NCBI RefSeq assembly: GCF_039645565.1
Contig: NZ_CP147914.1
Coordinates: 434,001 to 498,000 of the forward strand
Source: Sulfurimonas sp. HSL1-2
GTDB lineage: Bacteria; Campylobacterota; Campylobacteria; Campylobacterales; Sulfurimonadaceae
Direction: 5' to 3'
Length of the DNA: 64,000 bases
This document shows, piece after piece, positions 32,040-39,488 of the stretch (position 1 is the stretch's first letter; every line of letters begins with the position of its first letter). The notes below the pieces were generated by a model, which was not told the origin of the DNA, made no database searches, and saw nothing but the letters and a program-made list of their open reading frames with translations. Both the position numbers and the translations under genes were made by a program.

Positions 32040-33050
32040 TTACGTTTCAGGTTTACAGTAGACGGACGTCGGCAGCATGATGGCGAAGCGCGTCTCGCCG
32101 GGCACACTGGAAACGATGATCGTGCCGTGGAAGAGCTTCTGGATGATTTGGCGGCTCATATGCAGGCCGATCCCGCTCCCTTTGAGGTTGCCCTTCGTCG
32201 TGAAATAGGGATCGAAGATCTTCCCCTGGATCGCCGGGTCGATGCCGGGGCCGTTGTCGAAAACGCAGATACGAAGTTGGTCCCCGCCCGGAGGGTACTC
32301 AAACGCTATGCGGATCTGTTTGTTCTTTTGGTCCAGGGATTCGAGGGCGTCTTTGGCGTTGTTGATGAGGTTGAGAAGGACCTGGGAGATCGCCGTAGCG
32401 ATCTGCAGCCGGTGGATCGTATCGCTGTTCCATGTGATCTCCAGTGCGATGTTATTGGCTTCGAGCGTCGGCGTGATGATGCGGTGCAGTTCGTAGACGA
32501 TCTGATGCAGCGGCAGGAGCTTTGTTGGGGCCTTGTTCTGAAAGAACGAGCGGAAATCCTCGATCGTTTCGGAGAGGTGCAGGGTGTTCTGTTCGATCGT
32601 CTCAAAGGCATGGTCGAGTGCCTCGTCATCCAGACGCCCCGTCGCCTTTGCCAGTTTGGCGGAGAGCAGCGTCAGGTTGATCGCATTGAGAGGCTGGCGC
32701 CACTGATGGGAGATGTTCGAGAGCATCTCCCCCATCAGGGCGAAGCGTTCCTGCTCGAAAAGGAGCATATCTTTCTCCCGGTTCTTCTCGATTTCATCGT
32801 GCAGCGCGTTTTTGTACGTTTCGAGCCGCATAACGAGCTTGATGACGATGACGAGAATCGGCGGGGTCATCAGCAGCGGCATCAGGATGGAGAAGCCCAG
32901 AATGACCGGCGGAAGCGTGCCGGTCAGTAGCGTGTAGAATATCCCGACACAGAGGACGGAGACGAGGGTGGTGGCCAGTGTCACGCCCGTGACGATCTTC
33001 AAAGGGCTGTGCATACCGAGTTTGTCGATAAAACGGTTAAGGTGTATCAT
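32040..33050 (-). CDS. Sensor histidine kinase
   Basis: Two-component membrane sensor (336 aa). Two hydrophobic helices (about 20-40 and 50-72) enclose only a short loop, so no large periplasmic sensor is present. A short linker coiled coil follows. The dimerisation and phosphoacceptor helix contains NISHQWRQPLN with His115. The ATPase domain has the N box in NLINNAKDALE, G1 FDNGPGID, the F box DPYFTTK and G2 GSGIGLHMSRQII. This HisKA type, with HQWRQPL, is common in Campylobacterota. No response regulator is adjacent, so the partner is encoded elsewhere. The signal is unknown. Confidence 0.93.
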   Translation of the reverse strand: MIHLNRFIDKLGMHSPLKIVTGVTLATTLVSVLCVGIFYTLLTGTLPPVILGFSILMPLLMTPPILVIVIKLVMRLETYKNALHDEIEKNREKDMLLFEQERFALMGEMLSNISHQWRQPLNAINLTLLSAKLAKATGRLDDEALDHAFETIEQNTLHLSETIEDFRSFFQNKAPTKLLPLHQIVYELHRIITPTLEANNIALEITWNSDTIHRLQIATAISQVLLNLINNAKDALESLDQKNKQIRIAFEYPPGGDQLRICVFDNGPGIDPAIQGKIFDPYFTTKGNLKGSGIGLHMSRQIIQKLFHGTIIVSSVPGETRFAIMLPTSVYCKPET

Positions 33051-33171
33051 GCCGTATTATAGGAAAAGTTCCCTGTCGGCGTCCGCACCCGGCATGGAGA
33101 TTTCCAAGGAAGAGGATTCACCGAAGGTCGGGTTTTCGCTATGATTGCATCACTGATTCAAAGGACTGCAA

Positions 33172-33624
33172 GTGGGCGAAACGATTGCCAAAAACAAAAA
33201 AGCCTTTCACGATTACGAGATCCTCGAGAAATTCGAGGCGGGTATCGTGCTAAAGGGCAGTGAGGTCAAAGGGATCCGTGCCGGCCGTGTCAACCTCAAG
33301 GACAGTTTCGTCAAGCTTGTCAGGGGCGAGGCTTTTTTGTTCAACGCCCACATCGGCCGCCTGGAGACGACGCACCACTATTACGGCCACGAGGAACGCG
33401 GCAGCCGGAAGCTCCTGCTGCACAAAAAACAAATCGCCAAACTGGCGGATGCCGTGGAGAAAGAGGGGCATACGATCGTACCCCTGCAGATGTACTTCAA
33501 CAACAAGAACATCATCAAGCTTGAGATCGCCATCGCGCGGGGTAAAAAGCTGCACGACAAACGCGCCGATATGAAAGAGAAGGATATGAAGCGCGACATC
33601 GAACGGGCGCTCAAAGACTACTAG
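33172..33624 (+). CDS. smpB: SsrA-binding protein (tmRNA partner)
   Basis: Binds tmRNA and delivers it to stalled ribosomes. The 150-residue protein starts from [27 protein letters not shown], and carries [23 protein letters not shown], then VPLQMYFNN and [30 protein letters not shown], the standard SmpB core and C-terminal tail. AAGGACTGCA precedes the start. Its last 25 codons are duplicated 168 bases downstream (see repeat). No tmRNA gene was seen in the window. Confidence 0.97.
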   Translation: MGETIAKNKKAFHDYEILEKFEAGIVLKGSEVKGIRAGRVNLKDSFVKLVRGEAFLFNAHIGRLETTHHYYGHEERGSRKLLLHKKQIAKLADAVEKEGHTIVPLQMYFNNKNIIKLEIAIARGKKLHDKRADMKEKDMKRDIERALKDY

Positions 33625-33719
33625 CAGCTTTTTGCGGCTCGGGAAGAGCCGCCTTCAGTGCCATAGCGGCCAGCGAAAGTCCGCGGGGCTTTGCTCCGGG
33701 GACGGCGATAAAAGTGGTC

Positions 33720-33798
33720 GCACGACAAACGCGCCGATATGAAAGAGAAGGATATGAAGCGCGATATCGAACGGGCGCTCAAAGACTACTAGCAGCTT
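33720..33798 (+). repeat. Duplicated 3' end of smpB
   Basis: This segment repeats 33552-33630 with one difference (C33597 against T33765). It contains the last codons and stop of smpB plus the following AGCAGCTT. The copy has no start and is a non-functional fragment. The 89 bases between the copies include a GCGGCTC/GAGCCGC hairpin, the likely original smpB terminator; a similar weaker hairpin follows the second copy. Confidence 0.9.
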
Positions 33799-33842
33799 CT
33801 TATCGGCTTGTACTGAGCCGTGTTTTCCAAGATCATTTATGT

Positions 33843-33915
33843 TTTGTTCCCTTTCTTCTTTGCTCGCACAAAGAAGAAACCGAACCCGAAAGAAGAAAGT
33901 GCGAAGGGCTGCCGC
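33843..33915 (+). repeat. Interspersed hairpin repeat, copy B
   Basis: TTCTTCTTTG, a six-base loop and CAAAGAAGAA are followed by CCGAACC, GAAGAAAG and GGCTGCCGC, matching the element at 22154-22227 in order and orientation. It lies in the 400-base gap between smpB and the next gene; the rest of that gap shows no gene. Confidence 0.7.
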
Positions 33916-34026
33916 TTTCGGGACATTCCACTCCCTGGCAATCCGTTCGACACGCTAATTACCGTTTCTGACTCAACAGAAGCAGCGGGTAGCGATTGCT
34001 TTCATGTATGGTTTATTGGATAAGTG

Positions 34027-34362
34027 TCATCCAGCTGTCCGCATTACTTCTATGAGGGTGATGAGTATGGCGACGACGGCGGAGGCGATGGCGACCCTGT
34101 CCGCTCTTTTGATGGCTTTGTAGATGCGTTCGAGTTCCGGGTCGTCGAGGTCGGCGAACTTGTGGGCACGGATGTATTTGACGGCTTCGCGGAAGCGGGG
34201 GTCGCCGAACTGGATGTTCCAGCGCGGGCGTCCCATCGCTTCGTAGCGAGAAGGATGGTGGTCGCGAAGGCGGTTCAGAAAGGCATTTGTTTCCAGCAGC
34301 TGTTTCAGTACGGCGATGATGAAGAGGGCGGTGGCAGTGATGAAAAACAGGTTAAGCGTCAT
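34027..34362 (-). CDS. Small two-TM membrane protein, UspB-like
   Basis: Inner-membrane protein (111 aa). A helix of about residues 3-22 (LNLFFITATALFIIAVL) and one of about 90-107 (VAIASAVVAILITLIEV) flank a charged cytoplasmic middle with RPRWNIQFGDPRFREAVKYI. This two-helix layout with a basic and acidic core resembles UspB, the universal stress protein B, but the match is by topology only. It is downstream of rplS on the same strand with a 77-base gap. It could be a small membrane protein of unknown function. Confidence 0.55.
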   Translation of the reverse strand: MTLNLFFITATALFIIAVLKQLLETNAFLNRLRDHHPSRYEAMGRPRWNIQFGDPRFREAVKYIRAHKFADLDDPELERIYKAIKRADRVAIASAVVAILITLIEVMRTAG

Positions 34363-34439
34363 ACGGATTCCTTTTGCAGGAAGCGGTTGGTGGTAAAAAG
34401 TTGGTGGGGAAGTGTGTTGGGTGTGAAGGGCGTCCGCAA

Positions 34440-34796
34440 TTACTTGCGGAGCTCTTTGATACGTGCAGATTTACCGGCACGGTCGCGCAGGTAAAAGAGT
34501 TTCGCACGGCGTACACGGCCGCGGCGAAGCACTTTGATTTCGTTGATGCTGTCGCTGTAGATCGGGAAAACGCGCTCGATACCGACGCCGTTGGCACCGA
34601 TTTTACGAACTGTGATGGTTTTACCCGTTCCCTGACCGCGCATTGCGATACATACACCCTCGTAGTTCTGAACACGAGTTTTGTCACCCTCTTTAATGGT
34701 AACAGCGAGGCGTACGGTATCACCGGCGCGGAATTCTGGGACGTTCTTTTCAGCGACTTGAGCATTTTCGAAATTTTCGATGTATTTATTTCTCAT
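34440..34796 (-). CDS. rplS: 50S ribosomal protein L19
   Basis: Large-subunit protein at the 30S-50S interface (118 aa). [12 protein letters not shown] begins the protein, and [19 protein letters not shown] and [16 protein letters not shown] are the L19 signature, followed by [21 protein letters not shown]. The start follows AAGGACAT; a longer reading upstream is not supported. The trmD stop overlaps its start by 11 bases. It is the last gene of the rpsP-KH-rimM-trmD-rplS unit, read from high to low coordinates. Confidence 0.96.
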   Translation of the reverse strand: MRNKYIENFENAQVAEKNVPEFRAGDTVRLAVTIKEGDKTRVQNYEGVCIAMRGQGTGKTITVRKIGANGVGIERVFPIYSDSINEIKVLRRGRVRRAKLFYLRDRAGKSARIKELRK

Positions 34797-35490
34797 ACAA
34801 TGTCCTTTTTCTATGCCTTTTAAGCTGCTCAGGCCTGAAGAATTTAGTCTTGCATTCTGACAAGGCAATTTTGAGTGCCGCAATTTTACTGTGGTTTCCC
34901 TTTAAGAATTCTGATGGCACGCCCTTATCGTCAAAAAGCGGCGGCTTTCCGAACGAGGGGGCTTCCAGCAGGTGGGTCTCAAAGCTCTCCGTCTCCAGTG
35001 ACTCGCTGTTTCCGAGTACACCTTCGAGATTGCGGGCAATGGCATCGGTCATCACCAGCGAGGGCAGCTCCCCGCCGGTCAGGATATAGTCGCCGATGCT
35101 GAAGAGTTCGTCCGCAAAGGTCTCGATGACCCTTTCGTCGATGCCTTCGTATCGGCCGCTGACAAATGCAACATGGTTTTTCTTGGCAAGCCGTTTGGCG
35201 TCGTTCTGCACAAAGGGCTTGCCGACAGGGGTCGCGAAAACGATATGGACGTCCGGATCGTTTTCGCGGAGCTGTTTGAGTGTGTCGTAGAGCGGCTGTG
35301 GCGTCATCACCATTCCGGCGCCTCCGCCGACGGCCGTGTCGTCGACCTTCCCGTGCTTGTTCGTCGTAAAATCGCGCGGGTTGAGGTAGGCGACGCTGAA
35401 AAGCCCCTTCTCCTGCGCACGTTTGAGGATGGAGTCCTGGAAATAGCCCTCGATCAGGTTTGAGAAGAGGGTGACATAGGTAAAGGTCAC
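34786..35490 (-). CDS. trmD: tRNA (guanine(37)-N1)-methyltransferase
   Basis: Adds a methyl group to G37 of tRNAs next to the anticodon, using S-adenosylmethionine. The 234-residue protein starts from GTG ([17 protein letters not shown]). It has [20 protein letters not shown] and the knot region [14 protein letters not shown], then [18 protein letters not shown], typical of the SPOUT fold. GGAGGAG precedes the GTG, which overlaps the rimM stop (GTGA). The C-terminal [15 protein letters not shown] is normal for this family. Confidence 0.96.
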   Translation of the reverse strand: MTFTYVTLFSNLIEGYFQDSILKRAQEKGLFSVAYLNPRDFTTNKHGKVDDTAVGGGAGMVMTPQPLYDTLKQLRENDPDVHIVFATPVGKPFVQNDAKRLAKKNHVAFVSGRYEGIDERVIETFADELFSIGDYILTGGELPSLVMTDAIARNLEGVLGNSESLETESFETHLLEAPSFGKPPLFDDKGVPSEFLKGNHSKIAALKIALSECKTKFFRPEQLKRHRKRTLYEK

Positions 35491-36032
35491 GACTCCTCCA
35501 GGATGGCCATCGCCCCGTGCGCGGTGATGAGACCTGCTTCGGTATCGACATGCTCGACGAATGGCAGCTGCTTTGGTAGCAGGAACTGCTTGGGCAGCCG
35601 CCGTTTGGCCAGGGCATCGTCGGTCTTGATCTGCAGATAGTCGACCGCGCCGATCCGTTCGATCTCGATCACCTTGCCCAGCACGACACCCTCTTCCGTG
35701 ACGGTACACCCGATCAGGTCGAACCAGAAGTGTTCCCCCTCATCGAGGTGGCACATTTCGCGGGTGCGTCCGTAGGTCGTGTAGAGCATGACATTGGTGA
35801 AGCGCTTGGCCTCTTCGGGCGTGTCGATGCCTTCGAGTTTGACCAGTTCGCGTTCCATGTTGACGGTTTCAAACACCAGGGGCGTGCGCTCTTTGGTATA
35901 GAAGGTCTCGCCGGGGACGAACTGTTCGGGGAAATCGGTGAAGAGGTGCAGCTTCATCTCGCCGTGCAGACCGACGGTGCGGCCCAGCGTGGCGATATGG
36001 AGCAGACGGTCGTTATTCTGCCGCTTCGACAT
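35487..36032 (-). CDS. rimM: Ribosome maturation factor RimM
   Basis: Assists assembly of the 30S head by binding S19. The 181-residue protein has an N-terminal RimM barrel starting LHIATLGRTVGLHGEMKLHLFTD. A PRC-barrel domain follows, with LDEGEHFWFDLIGCTVTEEGVVLGKVIEIER and LLPKQLPFVEHVD. Its start overlaps the KH gene by 20 bases and its stop overlaps trmD by four, so translation along the operon is coupled. Confidence 0.95.
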   Translation of the reverse strand: MSKRQNNDRLLHIATLGRTVGLHGEMKLHLFTDFPEQFVPGETFYTKERTPLVFETVNMERELVKLEGIDTPEEAKRFTNVMLYTTYGRTREMCHLDEGEHFWFDLIGCTVTEEGVVLGKVIEIERIGAVDYLQIKTDDALAKRRLPKQFLLPKQLPFVEHVDTEAGLITAHGAMAILEES

Positions 36033-36252
36033 TGATGCGGTAGCTCTTGCCGTCTTTGGCTTTGCAGCCGGAGATGACGGTTTTGATGGCGCCGATCATC
36101 TTGCCCTCTTTGCCGATCAGTTTGCCGATATCGGCACCGTTGGCATAGAGGACAATTTCGGCGATCTCGTCACCTTCGAACATCTCGACGCGGATGTCCT
36201 CGGGATGGGAGGCGATGAGACGTGCGTATTCGGCGACGAAATCGGTGACCAT
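36013..36252 (-). CDS. khpA: KH-domain RNA-binding protein
   Basis: Small RNA-binding protein (79 aa) of the KhpA/YlqC family. A single KH domain carries the GxxG loop in ADIGKLIGKEGKMIGAIKTV. It lies between rpsP and rimM, the usual position in this operon, two bases after the rpsP stop. Homologues bind mRNA and small RNAs and influence cell shape; here the role is inferred from the family. Confidence 0.92.
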   Translation of the reverse strand: MVTDFVAEYARLIASHPEDIRVEMFEGDEIAEIVLYANGADIGKLIGKEGKMIGAIKTVISGCKAKDGKSYRINVEAAE

Positions 36253-36254
36253 AA

Positions 36255-36476
36255 TTATTTGCCGGTGATCTTTTTGACGCGGTCGCTCATTGTCGCGCCG
36301 ACGCCGATCCAGTAGTTCAGACGCTCTTCGTCGATCTTCTGCTCTTTGGTCATCGGGTTGTACCAGCCGATCAGTTCGATCCAGCCGCCGTCACGGCGCT
36401 TGCGGGAGTCAGTAACCGCAACGCGGTAGAAAGGCTGTTTTTTGCGTCCCATACGGGTAAGACGGATTGTTGTCAT
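36255..36476 (-). CDS. rpsP: 30S ribosomal protein S16
   Basis: Small-subunit assembly protein (73 aa). [21 protein letters not shown] is the family start, followed by [14 protein letters not shown] and the segment ending [18 protein letters not shown] precedes the ATG; a much longer upstream frame is spurious. It is first in the rpsP-khpA-rimM-trmD-rplS operon. The 294-base gap upstream, up to the CARDB gene stop, shows no gene. Confidence 0.97.
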   Translation of the reverse strand: MTTIRLTRMGRKKQPFYRVAVTDSRKRRDGGWIELIGWYNPMTKEQKIDEERLNYWIGVGATMSDRVKKITGK

Positions 36477-36770
36477 TGTTCGTTCCTTCGATAAAAAATG
36501 GGTGAATGGTTTTCGGGAACGTTGGGAAAAGGGGGTAGGGCTGCGGGACGATGAAGGAGTCACTCTAACATTGATACCGCGGCCTCTAACCGTCTTATCG
36601 GAGACGTTCCGTGCAAACCGTTCGGGTATGCGATACGCCAATGTCATAGAGGTATTGTTCATAAGCGTAAAACGATGGCGAAATTATAGCGAATAATTCT
36701 GGATAGCACAAGGAGGGGGTTGCCCCCGCCTCATTGAGCGAAGGAGACTTGCTTTGAGGGCTGTGCTTCC

Positions 36771-37322
36771 TCAGGGTCTCGCCTCTACCCTGATCTCCAG
36801 TTCGTCGGCATTGTTGTTTTCGTTACGCTCTGCGATCGCGTGCCCCGCATCGGCAATGACTTTGACGTAAAGTACGTCCGGTGTGTTTTTGACCCTGCCG
36901 TAGATCATGTGCTGTGTAATGGACTCTCCGGGTTCAAGGTTTTTGGTGACCCAGATGGTCTTCTCCTGGTGCACCGGGCCGGAGTAGCCGTACCTGAACT
37001 GGACGGTAATCTTGAACTTTTTGCGGCTGTGCCCGTCATAGGCAAAGACGTTTTCGATGGTGGTGTCCAGTTCAAGCGGCTCATTGACGTAGAGCTTGCG
37101 GACATGACCCAGTATGGTGCCGCCTCTTTGGGTGTAGGCCGTGATACCGGTCACCGTCAGATCCGGTTTTTCGACAGGCTGCTGGGTAGAAGAAGACGGG
37201 GGCACGATTTTCTGGGGCACCTTGGTCGAGACGGCGGGGCGCTGTATCTGCACCTGGGGCTCTATGGAAAATGCGGCAAGCGGCAAGAGAAACAGGGGGA
37301 GGTAAAGAAGGCGTGTACGCAT
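36771..37322 (-). CDS. Exported CARDB-type protein
   Basis: Secreted or periplasmic protein of 183 aa. The signal peptide is MRTRLLYLPLFLLPLAAFS. A Pro/Thr/Ser/Gln-rich linker follows (about 25-60), then one Ig-like domain of CARDB type beginning KPDLTVTGITAY and ending IAERNENNNADELEIRV. The E-x-N-E-x-NN motif near the end is the CARDB hallmark. AAGGAGAG precedes the ATG. Such domains mediate adhesion; no partner is adjacent. It is separated by about 120 bases from ffh on the same strand, so co-transcription is possible but not certain. Confidence 0.78.
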   Translation of the reverse strand: MRTRLLYLPLFLLPLAAFSIEPQVQIQRPAVSTKVPQKIVPPSSSTQQPVEKPDLTVTGITAYTQRGGTILGHVRKLYVNEPLELDTTIENVFAYDGHSRKKFKITVQFRYGYSGPVHQEKTIWVTKNLEPGESITQHMIYGRVKNTPDVLYVKVIADAGHAIAERNENNNADELEIRVEARP

Positions 37323-37442
37323 GATCTCTCCTTGTGGGAAAATGCACGAAGATGTGACCATTATAACAGTTTCGCTGCGACGGAAAAAATCGATAAAAAG
37401 GGTAAAGCAGGAAGTGCCGCATGCAAACGGCGCGGCGGGGGA

Positions 37443-38789
37443 TCAGCGCGGGAATTTCCCGCCCTGCATCTGGCTCATCATGTTCTGCAGGTCCTGCATC
37501 CCTTTTTTGCCGGAGAACTTCTTCGCCATCTTCGCGGCATTTTTGAACTGCTTGAGGATGCGGTTGACGTCCATCTGGTCCATCCCCGCCCCTTTGGCCA
37601 GACGCTGTTTGCGGCTGTTGTTGAGCAGGTCGGGGTTTTCGCGCTCTTTGTGGGTCATGGAGCTGACCAGTGCCTTGATCTGTTTGAGCTCCTGGGAGTT
37701 TTCCAGGTCGAAATCCTTGAGCGCCTTGGACATATCGCCCATCCCGGGGATCATCCCCAGCAGGGATTTCATGGAGCCGAGTTTTTTCATGCTCTCCATC
37801 TGCTCGAGAAAGTCGTTGAAATTGAACTGTCCCTTCTTGATCTTCTGGGTCAGCTTCTTCGCCTGTTTCTCATCGATGACGCTCGAAGCCTTCTCCGCCA
37901 GCCCCTCGATGTCCCCCAGGCCCATGAGGCGGTTGACGATACGGTCGGGAAGGAAGACCTCCAGGTCCGCCATCTTTTCGCCGGCCCCGATGAAACGCAG
38001 CGGCACCTGGACCTGCGAGGCGATGCCGAGGGCGACCCCGCCCTTGGCGTCACCGTCGTACTTGCTCAGGATGACCCCGTCGATACCGATCTGCTCTTTG
38101 AAGCTCTGGGCGGTACGGACGGCATCCTGCCCCGTCATGGAGTCGGCGACGTAGAAGATCTCGCTCGGCTTGGCAGCATCACGTACCTGCTTCAGCTCGC
38201 TCATCAGTTCTTCGTCGATGGCCAGGCGTCCGGCGGTATCGACGAGGACGACGTCGTACAGGCTGTTTTTCGCTTTGGCCATGGCGGCCGTGACGACCTC
38301 CACCGGGTTTTTGGTCGCCTCGTCTTCATAGAGGTCGACGCCGATCTGGGCCGTGATCTGTCGGAGCTGCTCGACGGCGGCCATACGCTGCAGGTCCGCC
38401 GCGACGATCAGGACCTTTTTCTTTTTCTGCTCTTTGAGGTAGGTGGCGAGTTTTCCCGTTGTCGTCGTTTTTCCCGACCCCTGGAGGCCCGTCATCAGGA
38501 TAACGGTAGGAGGGTTGGCGGCGAACACGAACCCCTGGTGCCCCTCGGTTTTCAGCAGGTCATGCAGGGTGAAACGCATCGCATCCAGGAACTGGTCCTT
38601 GCCGATGCCGGCTTTCTTCGTATCCAGTTCGACGCGTTCGATGAGCTCTTTAACGACCTTGTGATGGACATCGGCTTTGAGCAGGGCTTTTTTCAGTTCG
38701 GCAAGCGCCTTTTTAAGTGCCTTCTCATCGTCGTGGAATCGGATCTTCTTAATGGCGGATGTAAATGAATCCGTCAAGGTATCAAACAC
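37443..38789 (-). CDS. ffh: Signal recognition particle GTPase
   Basis: Binds signal sequences on nascent chains and targets them to FtsY and SecYEG. The 448-residue protein has an N domain (about 1-90), a G domain with GLQGSGKTTTTGKLA, VDTAGRLAIDEELM, KYDGDAKGG and FIGAGEKMADLEVF, and a Met-rich M domain (about 300-448) with GMGDMSKALKD and a GGKFPR end. The start is GTG, VFDTLTDSFTSAI, preceded by AAGGAG. The 4.5S RNA gene was not found in the window. Confidence 0.96.
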   Translation of the reverse strand: MFDTLTDSFTSAIKKIRFHDDEKALKKALAELKKALLKADVHHKVVKELIERVELDTKKAGIGKDQFLDAMRFTLHDLLKTEGHQGFVFAANPPTVILMTGLQGSGKTTTTGKLATYLKEQKKKKVLIVAADLQRMAAVEQLRQITAQIGVDLYEDEATKNPVEVVTAAMAKAKNSLYDVVLVDTAGRLAIDEELMSELKQVRDAAKPSEIFYVADSMTGQDAVRTAQSFKEQIGIDGVILSKYDGDAKGGVALGIASQVQVPLRFIGAGEKMADLEVFLPDRIVNRLMGLGDIEGLAEKASSVIDEKQAKKLTQKIKKGQFNFNDFLEQMESMKKLGSMKSLLGMIPGMGDMSKALKDFDLENSQELKQIKALVSSMTHKERENPDLLNNSRKQRLAKGAGMDQMDVNRILKQFKNAAKMAKKFSGKKGMQDLQNMMSQMQGGKFPR

Positions 38790-39488
38790 GGGTGCTCCTT
38801 GTACTCTGCATCGCAACGAATGATGGTGGGTGCAAAATGATGAAGGCGCATTATAGCGAAACACCCTTTGCAGGATGTTTGGTGTGTTGAGAAACAACCC
38901 TATATTAAAGTATGACGGCGGTGGTAAAAGTCTTGTCGATATGAGATGGGTTCATACGGGTATCAGATATAGAAGAGTGAAAAGTGTGATTTTATTGTAG
39001 AAAAAAACCGTTAAAAGACGTTCAAAAAAAGCCAATATAAGAGAATCTTTTAAAACAAATTTACTCAGCAGCATAAAATACACTAAAAAATAATATAAAC
39101 AAACATATATAAGAAAAAGTTGTAATTCACCGCCATCGAAAATGGGCATAGTGTGTAAATAGGTAACATGAGGTGAAGGCAATATAACGGTTTCTTCTAT
39201 AGATGTGGGCTAAGAAAGGGTAGACAATGGCATAATTTTCTTACCACGACTCTAAAGACGATTTGGCATCAGGTTTCAGTCAAATGCAGGCAAATGAGAA
39301 AGGGTAAGAGGTGGCATCGGTGAGGGCTGATCGCTGCTGCGTGTTTAACTATTGAAATGACCGAGGCGAACCGACTGGCTTCTGTGCGAGCCCTCCGGTT
39401 TTGGGCGGATTGAACCGATCCGTGCTGTGAAATCTGCATAGACTGCTATTGTGCACGACAGACTTCTACATTATATAAGGAAAAAACA
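38790..39488. other. Long AT-rich intergenic region before the surface-protein locus
   Basis: About 700 bases separate divergent ffh and the 665-residue lipoprotein gene. The left two thirds are AT-rich with no convincing gene; an open frame around 38952-39182 starts at TTG without a ribosome-binding site and is not called. The last 150 bases are more GC-rich and can pair in places, such as GGCT/AGCC near 39377-39392 and CGGTT/AACCG near 39406-39416. It probably holds the promoter and a structured 5' leader for the locus. Confidence 0.45.

Noticed and set aside
33714-33971. Plus-strand frame of 85 codons after smpB
   Set aside because: It covers the duplicated smpB end in another frame and the hairpin repeat, so it is not a gene.
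36840-38768. Plus-strand open frame of 642 codons opposite the CARDB gene and ffh
   Set aside because: It is a shadow of ffh; the minus strand holds all SRP GTPase motifs.
38952-39182. Hydrophobic minus-strand frame of 76 codons in the gap after ffh
   Set aside because: It starts at TTG without a ribosome-binding site in AT-rich DNA, where hydrophobic codons arise by chance.
39361-39425. Cyclic-di-GMP-I riboswitch
   Set aside because: Only short words resemble the consensus; the two main stems do not form, so it is kept only as an open question.
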